Shown: positions 36,449 to 49,618 of the stretch, piece after piece
Numbering within the stretch: the first letter of the stretch is position 1
How the letters are laid out: each line of letters starts with the position of its first letter
Source: Adenanthera pavonina
Lineage: Eukaryota; Streptophyta; Magnoliopsida; Fabales; Fabaceae
Length of the DNA stretch: 64,000 nt
NCBI GenBank assembly: GCA_026686845.1
Contig: JAIVEN010000015.1
Coordinates: forward strand, 4,603,001-4,667,000
Reading direction: 5' to 3'
The notes under the pieces: model-generated
Told to the model about the DNA's origin: nothing
Databases searched by the model: none
The model's input: only the letters and a program-made list of their open reading frames with translations
Made by a program: the position numbers and the translations under genes

Positions 36449-37822
36449 GAATTAACAACCAAGTTTTTCTTCTAGTCTAATTCTTTTCCCCTGGTAAAAA
36501 AAAATTTATTTGTTTTTCATAGTATATACCAGCAAGAAGGAAAAGGAAGACAATGTAGAGTCGTTCCATATACCTGCATTGGCAAAAACTGATATTCAAC
36601 GAATTTTAGAGCGTTACGCCCACGCAGTTTTATTGAATCTATCATTTAATTTAAATTTATTTTTCATGCAAAGTGAGAAAATATATTACCGCTGCTTACG
36701 GACAGTTACAATTGAGCTCCTTCCTTTTCAATTCTAACTAGAGTGGCTTTGTATATTGTGCGCCCCTTTATATGAACTGCTATTGATAATGTTACTAATT
36801 TGTGAATAGTGCCACTTTATATTTATAATGTTGAGATTTCTAAAATTGTTGATATTAAGAAAGTCATTATGTAATGAATTATGATATTGGATTTTTTTTA
36901 AAAAAAAATCTACTAAAAATGTAAGAAAGGCAAAATGTACGTATATATAATGCAGGTTAACTTAGCAAAATTATTGTTGGACTTGCTCATATGAGTTTTC
37001 CAACTCACAAAATAAATTTAATAAAAGAAAGAATAATGTTGGCATGCAGTTGATCCCAGTAAAAATGTAAAACGTATTTTTCTTTGGCCAGAAAAAAATG
37101 TGAAAGTATACTTTGTTAACCTTCTAATCATTTATTCAAGTAGTTTTATCGATAAACTTTCATATTCCAATAAGTATACGTTATATTTCTTTTTCTACTT
37201 CAGTACTCTTACCGTTATTATCACATACAAATATACAATTTAAAATCACACATAAATTTGAACTGGAAGTGACATATATTAAATAACTGTATTAAGGTGT
37301 TCATTAAGTCTCATTATGATTATGAGAATGGTATTGTGATTAAGTAATATGTATATCAAATTAGTTTGTTTTTAATTTCTTAGTCAATCTACTTATTTGT
37401 GGACTCAAAACATAATCTATTTTTTAATTTTTAATTAAATATATACATGTGATCCTCGCCTTTTGTAGATTGTACCTTAAAATTTCTTTCAGAAGAATTG
37501 AACACTTGATATACATATATGTTAACCAAAGTTGATAGATTAGCGGGAAAAAATTTCTTGGTTCATCTTAAATCAAACGTATGGTTGGCTAAATTAATTT
37601 AATTCACAGTGAAGAAGCAACAATTTAGGGTAATTATATCAGATTAATTTCACAGCAAATACACAATGGCTTTTAACATTCCTAATTAGTACATCAATAA
37701 TCCCCATTTAAAGTAACATAATTAGTTAGCCAGAAAACCCACCACTTAGCACAATAACTTCGAGCCTCTTCTTCTTCTTTTTCAAATAACTGTAAATTAA
37801 ATTAATTATACTGTTTTTCTAC
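36449..37822. other. AT-rich intergenic DNA upstream of EC1
   Basis: No gene or intact repeat recognised. The last 300-400 bp should contain the EC1 promoter. Confidence 0.6.
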
Positions 37823-37830
37823 TATATAAA
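37823..37830 (+). promoter_or_regulatory. TATA box of the EC1 gene
   Basis: TATATAAA within CTACTATATAAACCG, 71-78 bp upstream of the ATG, a usual plant distance that leaves a 5' leader of about 40-45 nt. Confidence 0.7.
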
Positions 37831-37900
37831 CCGTAACCTAGTTTCACAAAACCATCCACACAAAAAACACTAGAACTTCCATATCTTAGCCTTCTATACT

Positions 37901-38308
37901 ATGGCGTCTCACTTCAGCCTCTTCCTCCTCATTGCTCTTTCCATAGCAGCAATGGCCTCACCATTTCCGGCTGAGGCCCAACGTCCACTCCTGAATCCAC
38001 CAGCCACCTCTACCACTCTCGCCGCACGGCTAAAGCTTGAGTCCGAGCCTTCAACCTGCTGGGATTCACTATTTCAGCTCCAAGCTTGTAGTGGGGAGGT
38101 TATAACGTTTTTCCTCACCGGTGAGACTTATTTAGGCCATGGTTGTTGCCAAGCCATCAAGAAAGTGATAGGGCAAGATTGTTGGCCTAATATTATGAGC
38201 TCTCTAGGGTTTACTACTGAAGAAGGTGATGTACTAGAAGGCTATTGTGATGAGTCGCTTCATAATTCTCCTCCTTCTCTAGTTGAGCCAAAAGTGCTTG
38301 TTCCATAG
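37901..38308 (+). CDS. EC1: Egg-cell-secreted protein EC1 (prolamin-like domain)
   Basis: A single-exon gene of 135 aa. Residues 1-27 are a signal peptide (MASHFSLFLLIALSIAAMAS then PFPAEAQ). The mature part has the six-cysteine prolamin-like pattern at C53, C63, C82, C83, C94 and C116. It includes TCWDSLFQLQACSGE, FFLTGETYLGHGCCQAI and DCWPNIMSSLGFT, the signature regions of EC1 proteins. In Arabidopsis, EC1 peptides are stored in egg-cell vesicles and released on sperm arrival to activate sperm for fusion. The absence of introns and the length fit the family. The Lys/Pro-rich tail after C116 is variable in this family. Confidence 0.93.
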   Translation: MASHFSLFLLIALSIAAMASPFPAEAQRPLLNPPATSTTLAARLKLESEPSTCWDSLFQLQACSGEVITFFLTGETYLGHGCCQAIKKVIGQDCWPNIMSSLGFTTEEGDVLEGYCDESLHNSPPSLVEPKVLVP

Positions 38309-38943
38309 AATAATTGGATGTCTACTTTATTGAAGAAAATAATAATAATAAACCCTAGCTTTCGGTTTTTATTTTATGGGTTATTTTAAATTTGTTTGGA
38401 ATTTTAAACATTACGGGTTTGGATCTATGATATATTAGCTTGCATATGTATGGGGTTTTTACCTGCAACAAATAAAAGAAAATTACACTGATCTGAGTTT
38501 TTCAGTTCATTCAGAGTTCTACGGCGAAAGATTAATTGTTATGTACTCTTATTCATATTTCAATCACAGGAGTTTTTATTATAAGAAAACATCGAACTAC
38601 CTATCTAATTAACGGCATCACGTCTGGTAATTTTATTCGTTAATTAGAAAAAGTAAGAAATAACTGGTGAAAACTAATTAAGGAAATCAAATTGAAGCAA
38701 TTGTTGACATGGATGTCCTAAATCGTTTAAATCCTCCAAAAGATAAAATATCACAATTTATTAATCTCACAACATTTTGTTCCGATGGAAGAAATGATCT
38801 TTAAGAAGCATTTATGACTCTATTTCGAGGATTTTTTTTTTTATTTGGACTAAATTAATTACAAGACCATATATATCTTAATTAAAGAAGATTAAGCTGG
38901 GAGAAAAGTGATCATCTAAAATATAAATTAAGACACTTCATCT
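38309..38943. other. Convergent intergenic region between EC1 and TBL-A
   Basis: The EC1 3'UTR has AATAATAATAATAAACCC (from about 38338), which may serve as a polyadenylation region. The rest is AT-rich. The two genes point towards each other. Confidence 0.5.
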
Positions 38944-41900
38944 TCAATGTTGGTAGACTAGAGTAGCATACATGATTTGGTTCCAAGTGTCAGGAACACC
39001 GGGGAGGCACCAGTGGGTGCAGTCGGAGAAACGGCGGCCACCATAGCCGTAGACAGAAGGGTGGCCATCTTTTCTGAGCTGAGAGAGAGCGGTGATGTTG
39101 AGCAGGTAAACCATTTTAGGGTTTTTCATTCCTCTGAGAACCTTCTCTACCACCATTTCTGCAGGGTGGGCTCCTCCTGAGTACCTTTCTCCTTCCACTG
39201 GTCTCTCTTGTCTCTCACATGTATTTGCTCCTCCTTCTCCCCATTCCTTTCCACTGAAATTAATCAACCATATCAACCACTATGTTAAACCTCCCACTTC
39301 TACATATAATTAGATTCAGTGGTGAAGAGAGAGAAGAATACTTACTTCATATGATCAGGAGATACTCCTTGAAAGAAAACCCTAGTTTTTGTAGTATCAA
39401 CATTGGTCTCAACCCATTTGGCCCATGTCTTCAATGCCTTCTCGTATGCCACTAAGCGATCCATGTCTCTCACTGTCTGATTCCCCTCCTGAATGAAATC
39501 CCATCTACACAACATAGAATTACAATTAAATAAACAAAGAACCATTTTATTTTTAAAGTACCTAAGAGTCAGTTATGATTGCATGGGTGAACATTTCTTG
39601 AAAAGAAGAGTGACTCTATGTCTAGGGTTTCATGTATGGTTACTTACGGCTGCTTTCTTCCAGTGTGAAGCCACCAATGCCAAGAATCGAATATCAACAC
39701 ATCAATCCCTTTCCACTGTTGGCCGGATTCAATGGAGTCCAGTTTCAGAACTCTACCAATACTTTCATGAACGAGATCCACTAGAAATACATTGCGGCTC
39801 ATCATCACCTTCACATTATACTCCTGCAGTTTATGAATCACACGGTAGGATTTAATCCACAGAACATACATATAAAACCAAGTCCCAAGCAACACTTGTA
39901 TTTTTTAGTTTCTTAACCTTGTTTGTGTCTTAGGTTCATAGGTAAGGACTATTCTTGTTCTGTACTCGTTATTTTTGTCATGTTATGAAATGAAAATGTT
40001 GAGATATAATACTGTCTTTGATACCGCATTTGTCTTAATTTATTTCACGCATGAACAAAGAAAAATATGTTACATGAATAAACGTGCTTAGTTATTTTAA
40101 TATATATACTAGTTTAATTGTTTATATATCATGGAACAGCTGAACATTATTTAATCATAATAAGCATCATGTGTCACATCATCCGAAATCTTCAATTATT
40201 TTTAAATTTGTAAGGTTTAATAGGAGGATGATGAGATGAAAATCCCTGATATGAAAAATGAGGTGATCAACTTTCGGAGCATTAAATTAATATTAAAAGA
40301 TAGACAATGAGGATTAAAATATCAATATATTAATTCTAAACTAAAATATAAAGAATAAGAAATGATGGGTATAAAACAAAATTTAGAGTTAATAAATAAT
40401 TATATGTTGTTGAGTACGTAGTTAGTCCAAGCCCAAATCAGAAGGGTCTAATAAAACGTAGTTAGCCCAAGCCCAAATCAGAAGGGTTTTTTTTTTAAAA
40501 AAAAAAACTATATATCTGTACATAGGCTCAAAGCATGAAGTTTATGTCTGAGCTAACTAAATTGAAATAAATAATATTACTCAGGGCTCAATCTAATTAT
40601 CCATGAGTATAATTTAATATAAGGATCACAAATCAACTCAAATCTTCTGCAGTGGTCATGGCCTCATAATCTAATGAGAGAGATAGAATTAATAATATGA
40701 GTCACTTGATAAGCAGGTTCTACCACTTTTTTTATCTCTCTTTTTATTGGAATGTGAATTAGAAATTTTGCTGAGCTGAATTCTGGGGGCTTCTCATTAG
40801 GAGAGCAAGTCTCATGATTTGAGAAGCACTTATAAAAATAGTTACAAATTATCTATGAACAAGGTCTTTCACATCAATAATGAATTTTGAATTCATGCTC
40901 TTATAAAATATATATGAGCCAAGTTCTTATAAACTGAACGAACATTTATTAGCCATTCGAATGAATTTTGTGCCATCACAAACATGTTTTATGCAACTAA
41001 GAAATCTACTTCGTTATTTTCCACCACAATTAAAATTACAAGCCACATTATAACGTCCTGTTTGAGTTGTCATTGCATTAGCCACCATATAAGGTAGGAG
41101 CCATATGCGTGTGCCTATATAGACCATTATTTTTTATTAGGTCTAGCTAGTAATGAGAATATTATTCTCTACCGCAGTCTGATCATTTTCAAACTGGTCT
41201 GCGCCTAATACGAGAATCAGGAATCAAAATTATTCTCTAATTCATAAAATAGCTAGCCAGTATATTCTTGTATGTGGACCAATTCTTAACGACAAGAAGC
41301 AGACAATTAAAATATATCTATAATATGATAATTCATACAAGACCTGTCAATTAGTGATTTAAGATAATCTAATAAGAAATGATTGTTAGTTATGCTAATC
41401 AATTAGCACACTTATTTTTTTTTCAATATTTGTTGTCCCTGTGGCTGTGTCGGTGTGCGATTGATCAAGGGAAAACGAATAGTTTGTTTGCTTTTATAAT
41501 ATATATGGACTCATGACCAATAAATAAGTCTTACATTTATAATTAGTATCACTTTCCCTAGTTGGTTCATTATATATATATATATATATATGATATTTGG
41601 ACTCTTTTGATCTCCAATATTTCAATAATAATGTATGAAGAGACTAGCAGTTAGGAGGCATTATATTCCTCCTATGCATGCATGATTTGCTTTCATGGGA
41701 TTAGTTATAACTCATGAATCATGTAGACACTTGAATTTAAACAAGGAGTTGTATCTATGTCTTACATATTAGCCAATAAATATTTCTATAAATCAATTTA
41801 ATAGGAACTCATCAGTCTCGCTACTCTGACAAGCAGGTGCTTCTCGGAGTAGAGGGACTTCATCCATTTAATTGAGGTAAGAAATTAAAGAGAAGAAGGA

Positions 41901-42619
41901 GAAAATATCTAACCAGGAAAGTGAAGGTGGAGAGAAGTCCAGTTCTAACATTGGTATATTGAGAGTGAGGAACAGCTTTGTGAAGCATGCAAGTGAGTGA
42001 TTGCCATTGGTTCAGACTGAGAGAGTCTCCCACAAACATTATACTCTTACCTCTCATCCTCTTCAAGAAATCTTCACCATTGAACCTGCTTCCACGCATC
42101 ATTCAAATGCTTAATTATAATTCCACGTAGGTCCAGTTTCAATAATTATCTGCAGTTTTTGAAATTTAAGAGCAAAAACAAGAAGCAAAACATAGGAAAT
42201 ATAAAATTATATTTTAGAAAGTATCATTCGTAGCTTTAGTTATGAAAAATAATTATTATTTTTAAGATCTTTATTTCTCACATGTAGATTTAATTTGATT
42301 TAAGTCATTGAAAGGAAATTTGACAGAAAATGAAGCGTATGTACCTTGGCAAGTTGCAGCTTGAGGGATGCCAACGATACTTGAGGTAGAACTTATCGGG
42401 ACGACCATTCTTCGAACAATCAAACTGTTTCTCTATGAAGTCACAGTCCGATGATTCATAAAGAGGATATGATTCATCGTACACCCAACTCCCTTGAAAC
42501 AAATCACAGTGTCTCTTCTTACCAGACACTACTACTTCCTCTTTCTCCCCATGAACTGTTTGAGAAATGAGAGAAAAATATAACAGAAAAACAATCATAG
42601 ATAAGGCAGAATCCCCCAT
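38944..42619 (-). CDS. TBL-A: trichome birefringence-like (PMR5-type) acyltransferase
   Basis: Five exons: 42345-42619, 41914-42085, 39648-39823, 39346-39504 and 38944-39253, giving 363 aa with all phases compatible. The N-terminus has a signal sequence or anchor (MGDSALSMIVFLLYFSLIS). The PMR5N/TBL cysteine domain contains CDLFQGSWVYDESYPLY, SSDCDFIEKQFDC and the NGRPD motif. The GDS esterase motif is in exon 2 (IMFVGDSLSLNQWQS). The DxxH motif is in exon 5 (SDCTHWCLPGVPDTWNQ). TBL proteins are Golgi/secretory enzymes, several shown to O-acetylate xylan, mannan or other wall polymers; the substrate here is unknown. Start chosen at MGDS, which aligns with paralogs B and C; an upstream in-frame Met exists. 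Intron 1 is only 259 bp, against 2.1 and 1.5 kb in B and C. Confidence 0.93.
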
Positions 42620-42689
42620 TCCACTGAAAGCAAAGAAATGGGGAATTTGAATATACTGATTTGAGCTGAAGCTAGAACTTGTAAAAGCA

Positions 42690-43600
42690 GAGCATAGTGG
42701 GAGGCTATTTATATTCCATTGGGAGTAAATAAAATGCGAGGAAAAGAAAAGAAAAAAGGATAGGCATAAAAACACGGAATGAGTTTTATATGTATTTTTA
42801 TTTATACTTGTCACCCTTTTTTAAACTATATGGTATTTAAAATCGTAAAAAATAAAGCCAATCAGAGCTGCATTCATCTTGATAACTTGATATAGAAAAC
42901 AGACATTACCAAGCATGGCAATAATATATATATATATATATATCCCATTTAAGTATTGAAGAGAAGACAGTAAAATAAAAAAATATATAATTTTTTGAAT
43001 AAAATATCTCTCAAGTTTTTGAATAAAAATACTTGTCCTAGTTATACATATGTAATGATAACAAGAACATAATAAGTATTATATATTTTGATAATTTATT
43101 AAAAATTATCTTTTCAATTTTTCAACCAAACAAGAATCTGCAAATGCTTCAAAAGCAACTATAAAAATTAATTAAAAAATAAAAATACTTCATTTAAATA
43201 TCATGCTTTTGTTCGATTTTTTACTAATAAATAGAATCCATCTTAGAATTATATCAAAATCTTCGCGTTATTTTCTAACAAAAAGGATTGGTATACATGA
43301 CAAATGATAAAATTTGAGATAGCATTATATTAAATCAGAAGTTATAAATTCTTTTGTTTTTTTGGCCTGAACTAAATGGGGTATTTGATTGAGGTTGAAA
43401 GAATTGCTTTAGAAGAAAAAGAAGTCAAGTGTGATGGAGATATGGGATGCGACGAAAGATATATACATAAAATACGCTGAATTACCGGATGCTCATTGGT
43501 TCATGTCTGAGGAGTAACACACACGTTAGTATTTGAGATGCATGACTTGACCAATTCATCTCGTGTGCGCGTGAAGAATAAGCTGTCGCTGAACCAAACC
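42690..43600. repeat. Upstream region duplicated at 10930-13075 (TBL-A copy)
   Basis: Collinear with the receptor-kinase upstream region, from the 5' leader through the TATA box to GATGCATGACTTGACC and GCGCGTGAAGAATAAG. It is more compact than the kinase copy because it lacks about 1.1 kb of AT-rich DNA. An (AT)n tract at about 42927-42944 interrupts it. Confidence 0.85.
42706..42713 (-). promoter_or_regulatory. TATA box of TBL-A
   Basis: Minus-strand TATAAATA in AATATAAATAGCC, 87 bp upstream of the ATG. The same core and flanks occur at the receptor kinase (10951-10958), whereas TBL-B and TBL-C do not show this context. Confidence 0.7.
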
Positions 43601-44599
43601 AGGGATCCAACTGAAGTCGTGATGGCTAAGTGCGGAACACACTAGGCCGCCTGAAGAGTAAGGTCTTTAGCCACATTTTCTACGTCATTTATTCGCTTCA
43701 AGAATAAGTTAACAAGCCACATTTTTCATCTCATTTTTTTACTATACATTTTTCACGTCATTTATTAAGAGTTGGTGGGAGGGGAGAAGTGCCGCAACAA
43801 CCAGGTCGAAGGAATCGACCATGTGGTGGAGCCCATGCGAGTCGAAGACGTTGGAGAGGAATCTGGCCGTGGATAATCGGTGACGAGGATCGATGGAGCC
43901 AAGGGTGGCCGGAGGATACAGAATGGGTGGCGATGGGGGTGGGGTTGAGGTGGTGCCAGTCATCGCCGGTGACGGTCAGAGAAACAATGAAGAAACGTAT
44001 CGTCTTCCTTGTCATATGCATTTTGGGACTATCTATCATATCGAGACAATGCGGCGCACACAGCAAGATTTTTGTTTTTGTTTTTTTTTGAATTTTACCT
44101 TTTTCAATGAAACGTTTTTCTTTTTAATATTCACAAATCACAATGAAACGTTAGTTAACACTTTTGCAAATGAACTACTACTATATAAGTTGCAAGATAA
44201 AATCCAAATGGTATCACATAATTGGAGAACAGACAGACAGTATATTAAGTATATAAAACATCAAATACATATTTTTGTCCTTCATGAAAGGAAAAAGCCT
44301 ATACATATATAAAACACAAGTATTTTAAAATTTTATTACAATATGCATATGAAGGTGTATATAATAACACAAAGAAAACAGGAGAATATTTTTCTAAGCT
44401 AACAAAACAGAGAAATACTACAGATTTTTCAAAAAGATGACGCAATATAATTTAACCGTAAAACAAGTTAAAAGAGACTTAAGCAAAGAAAATATGAAAA
44501 TTGAATTGTTGATTATGACTCAACATATATAAGGTCTACAACAAAAATAGCAATTTAATTTATTGTGCAACAAATAGAGAATACATGTACAGAGATGAA
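43601..44599. other. Intergenic region with a GC-rich coding-like island (about 43770-43990)
   Basis: Most of it is AT-rich, but 43770-43990 is strongly GC-rich. On the minus strand it is open as a Pro-rich stretch then LGSIDPRHRLSTARFLSNVF and DSHGLHHMVDSFDLV. That looks like part of a real protein, but I do not recognise the family, and there are no flanking exons that I can support. It may be a captured or decayed gene fragment, or the 5' exon of a gene lost here. Beyond 44100 I see nothing. Confidence 0.4.
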
Positions 44600-47427
44600 T
44601 CAATGATAATGTTGGTAGAAGAGAGCAGCATACAAGAGTTGGTTCCAAGTATCAGGAACACCAGGGAGGCACCAGTGGGTACAGTCCATGTCTCTGTGGC
44701 CGCCATGGCCGTACACAGAAGGGTGGCCATCTTTTCTGAGCTGAGACAGAGTGGTGATGTTGAGCAAATAAACCATTTTAGGGTTTTTCATTCCTCTCAG
44801 AACCTTCTCTACCACCATTTCTGCAGGGTGGGCTCCTCCTGGGTACCTTTCTCCTTCCACTGGTCTCTCTTCCTTCTCACATGAGATTACTCCTCCTTCT
44901 CCCCATTCTTTTCCACTGTAATTCAACCATATATATATATCAACCACAATGTAAAACCTCCAAGTTCTTGTATCTATATATGTATATTCTCTCGATCTTA
45001 TTAGTGGTGAAGAGAGAGAAGGGTACTTACTTCATATGATCAGGAGATACTCCTTGAAAGAAAACCTTAGTTTTTGCAGGATCAACATTGGTCTCAACCC
45101 ATTTGGCCCATGTGTTCAATGCCTTCTCATATGCTACTAAGCGATCCATGTCTCTCACAGTCCGATTCCCATCTTGAATGAAATCCCATCTACACAACAC
45201 AAAATTGCAATCAAATAAACAGAGAACCATTTTGTTTATATATATATATATATATAGATAGATATATGTCTAGGGTTTCATGTGTAGTTACTTACGGCTG
45301 CTTTCTTCCGGTGTGAAGCCACCAATGCCACGAATCGAATACCAACACATCGATCCCTTTCCATTGTTCGCCGGATTCAATGGAGTCCAGTTTCAGTACT
45401 CGACCACCACTTTCCTCAACGAGATCCACCAGAAATACGTTGCGACTCATCATCACCTTCACATTATACTCCTACAATTTATGAATCACTTGACGAATGT
45501 TAATGGTACTAAACTTAAAATCAAGTACAAAGCAACATGCATGTTTTTTGGTTTCTTAACCATTTGTCTAATTGGGTTCATAGTTAAGGATTATTATTCT
45601 TCTTCCGCACTCTTTTTTCTTTTTTCCTTCCCATCAAACAAATTTGAATCATTGACCACTATCCACTCTCTACTCCATTAATTATTTTGTCATTTGAGCT
45701 AACAGAAGGTGGCCTGGATTCATTATTTTTATCATGTTATAAAATGAAAATGTTGAGAAATATTGTTTTTGCCTTAATTTCATAAACAATAGTCAAATAT
45801 ATAGCATGATCTAGATCTAACGTGTTTACTTATTTATTTAGTACAACATAATAGTTCGATGGTTTACCAATTTGTTCTGAGCTAAAATATCAAGAACAAG
45901 AATGATGTATGTAAAACGTAATTTAAAGTGTTAATAAATTGATACACAATGTAGGAGTATGCAGTTGGGTAGTTTGCCCAGGCCCAATTCAGAAGGGTCT
46001 AATACTTGAGTGTTTTCGGACATGTCTACCATTTGGGATTTGTTGGCTCAAATTATGAAGTTTTGGCTTGAGTTCAGAAAAGTAAAATAAATAATATTCA
46101 TTGCCCAATAATAATAATAATAATTCATGCATGTCATTACATGACTTGTGCAATGATTTAATATAACCGGCTGTAATCAACAATGATAAAGTAGCTATGT
46201 CAATAAATTATCACACCTTAATTCGTCCCTGTCGTTTTGTGTAATGTGTGATTCAAGAAAGAAAAATTGTTTCTTTTGCTTTGATCCTAACTAACTTATG
46301 ATTACTTTCATGATGTGGACTAATGACCAATAATATATAACTACGACATCTATAATTAGCATCTCTTACCTTTGCTCGGCATTAGTCACATTATTTCTTT
46401 CTCACATATATGATTAGATTCTTTATATTAATCAATTATAAAGAGACCATTAGTTAAGAAGCATATATATATATATATATATGTTCCTCCATGCATGATT
46501 GCATAAGCATTCATGGCATTAGTTATAACTTATGAATCATATAGACACTTCAACTTAAAAAGAAGAATATATATATATGTATATATATATATATCACGAT
46601 AGCAAAAAAAAAAAATGTGCAATGAAAAAATCCATCACTAATAAGGATTATTTGTTCCGTCACAAGGGAAGGGAATTGCAAAAGTTTTTACAACAGATTT
46701 GTAAATTTTTTTGTCACAAAATTTGTTGCAAAAATTACGCCAAAGAAAATTTTTTGTTTTAAATTCATCACAATTTAATTTTTTGTAGTATATTACACAC
46801 CACTTGATAAACATCTCTTATCTCTTAACCAATTTGATTGAGGTAAGAAAAGATGGAGAAGAAGGAAATTTAAGATCTAACCAGGAAAGTGAAGGTGGAA
46901 AGAAGCCCAGTTCTACCATTGGTGTATTGTGATTGAGGCACAGCTTTGTGAAGCATACAAGTGAGGGATTGCCATTGGTTCAAACTCAATGAGTCTCCCA
47001 CAAACATTATACTCTTCCCTCTCATTCTCTTCAGGAAATCTTCACCATTGAACCTGCTTCCACGCAACATTCAAATGCTTAATTATTCCAAGTGGGTCCA
47101 GTTTCAGTTAATTGCCCCATGTTCGTCACTTAAATATTGTTCTTTTTCTTGTGACCTATATTTGGATTGAGTTTCTTTGTTAAGCACAGAGTAGACACTA
47201 CAAAGCAGCTCATTATATTCTGACGGTTTAGATTTAATTTGGACATTTCAAATTTCATACATATAATTTTTTTTCTAAAAATTATATATTTTATTAAAAA
47301 AAGAAAAATACAGATAACAGGGCAGCAACAGGTGGTCCTATTCGTTGCTACAAAAATTCCATGATTTGCCATGTGCTCTCTATTTGAGGACAAAACACAT
47401 GAAGGTAACCTAGCCTCACAACATCTC

Positions 47428-47472
<45 letters not shown>

Positions 47473-49457
47473 GTGTTTGGTACTTATTACAAAATGGGGA
47501 GATTACAGAAAATTAAAGCCCTATATTTGAATTGTGCAAAAGGAATCAATACATGAGGCATTCTTGTGTAGATGTAATCTGCAAAGTTTACCTTGAATAC
47601 AATTTATTTAGGATATATATTTTATTATAATAAAATATTTTATTGTAGTCTTAATTTCATTTATTTTTGCAAGAAAAAATTATCAATAATTTGATAAATA
47701 AAACCAATACAGGGTTTAATTATTGCTTTTTTCTTTTATTATTTGTGAAATTCATTTCTTTTCTACTTTGGGATACAAGTGTAAAGCAAGAAGATAATTG
47801 TTTATCATCAAAAGATTGAATAAATGAGGAAAATAATACCATGTTTGTGTATATTATTTGGATGTTTCACATGAACTAAATGTAGAAGTAGAGGAAAAGA
47901 AAAAGAAAAAGAAAAAGATATTCAATTATGGTTTCATTTTGTTAGGCTTATATGATAGCGTGGTTAGCCCTTTGGGTGGCTTCAACGACGGGCAAAGCCT
48001 CTTTTTGTGCTTCAAATTTAATTCTTGCAAGATTTGATTTACTGACTTAATAAACAAGTGGGCCCCAAGAAATTGAAAAGTCTAAGTCAGATGTCACGTT
48101 CAATTATCCAGATTCTTATAGTATGATAAAATAGGGAGAAAGATGTATAAAATCAATTTTAACTGGAAGTCTCGTGGTTCTTATCAATGAGTATTTGACA
48201 CGGACCTTTTACCCTACGAATGGAGGTTGTTACCTTCGAATATTGGGTTTGAAAATTCTGGATCCAACTTCTCAAATGAACACAATTTGGAGAATATTTT
48301 ATTAAGTTTTGGTGAAAAGTTAAAGGTTTAATTAACTTCCTTTAAAAGAAATAGTCTAATTAATTTAATAACTAGTTAGGAAATATCAGTTTTTAAATTA
48401 TTGGCTTGTATTTTACTCCCTAAATGTGATTCAATTCTGACAATCCATATCGATCTCGTAATTAATTATTAACTATGTATAGAGGGATTTTTAAATAAGA
48501 ATCGAACAAAAATATTGATGAAATAACATTTTGTCCCTAAATATATTAACATAAATTAAGCCAGGTCTAATGGTAAGCAACAACTACCTAAAAATTTGAA
48601 GAAACTTGATTTGAAATTTTTCATTTTTAATTTTAGTCATATATTTTTTAAATTGATAATTTGAATATTATTTTCATTCTATTTTTGTGAGAAAAATAAC
48701 AATATTTTTGGGGAAAAAATCAAAGTTAGGTTGTCTCTTATCTAGATATAATTTAGACGATTTAGATGAAGATAAACATCATTATATTTAAAAAAAAATA
48801 CTTAATAAAATATTAGAAAAAAGTACGTCATTTGCAGTTTTTAACGAGACACGTTTTAACACGGATTTGAATCATTATAATTTTTTTAAAAGTAAATATA
48901 ATATTCACGAAACTCAGTTAAATAAGAAATTTTATATTATGACATCTCTAAATTTCAGCTTGCATTTTTTTTTTTCTTTTTATATTGTCAATTTCAATCA
49001 TACTTCATACAGAAGTGCAAGAAAAAGAAGCAAAAGAGGAAAACTTCAGTTTTAAAAACATGCTTTATCAGTATCATTTGTAGTAACTTTAAACAATTAT
49101 AATATTTAAGATCTTTCCCAACATATATTTAATTTGATTCCATTCATCAGAAGAAAACTAAAAAAAAAATAATTACATGGTGGGTACGTACCTTGGCAAG
49201 CTGCAGTTGGGGTGCCAGTTATACTTGAGATAGAGCTTATCAGGACGACCATTCTTGGAACAATCAAACTGTTTCTCTATGAAATCACAGTCCGATGATT
49301 CATACAGAGGATATGATTCATCGTACACCCAAATCCCATGAAACAAATCACACTCTCTCTTCCCAGACACTCCTACTTCCTTCTTCTCCCCATGAACTGT
49401 TTGAGAAATGAGAGAAAATAACAGAAAAACAATCATAGCTATGCCAGAATCCCCCAT
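44600..49457 (-). CDS. TBL-B: trichome birefringence-like (PMR5-type) acyltransferase
   Basis: Five exons: 49192-49457, 46882-47053, 45296-45471, 45031-45189 and 44915-44600, giving 362 aa, fully open. Exons 2, 3 and 4 have the same lengths as in TBL-A (172, 176 and 159 bp), and the splice phases match. Visible motifs: signal MGDSGIAMIVFLLFSLIS, PMR5N domain (CDLFHGIWVYDESYPLY), GDS (FVGDSLSLNQWQS), FDSWHWWLHTGRKQ, and DxxH (DCTHWCLPGVPDTWNQ). Tandem duplicate of A and C, same orientation. Intron 1 is 2.1 kb and holds a (TG)n run. The 5' leader/promoter has a long (GA)n(GT)n tract. Same presumed Golgi O-acetyltransferase role as TBL-A; substrate unknown. Confidence 0.93.
47433..47470. repeat. 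(TG)n microsatellite in TBL-B intron 1
   Basis: About 19 TG units without interruption. Intronic and likely polymorphic. Confidence 0.95.
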
Positions 49458-49572
49458 CACACTGAAAGAAAAGAAACAGAGAAATGGAGAATATTTGAAC
49501 ACTAACTAATAGTAAATGGGTTGGGGGTGAAGAAAGCTAGTGATTCTTACATTAATATATAAGCGTGTGTAT

Positions 49573-49574
<2 letters not shown>

Positions 49575-49618
<44 letters not shown>

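Noticed and set aside
46590..46790. Possible CACTA-like end (AATTTTTTGTAGT) in TBL-B intron 2
   Set aside because: The outer bases read GTAGTA rather than GTAGTG, and no paired left end could be defined.
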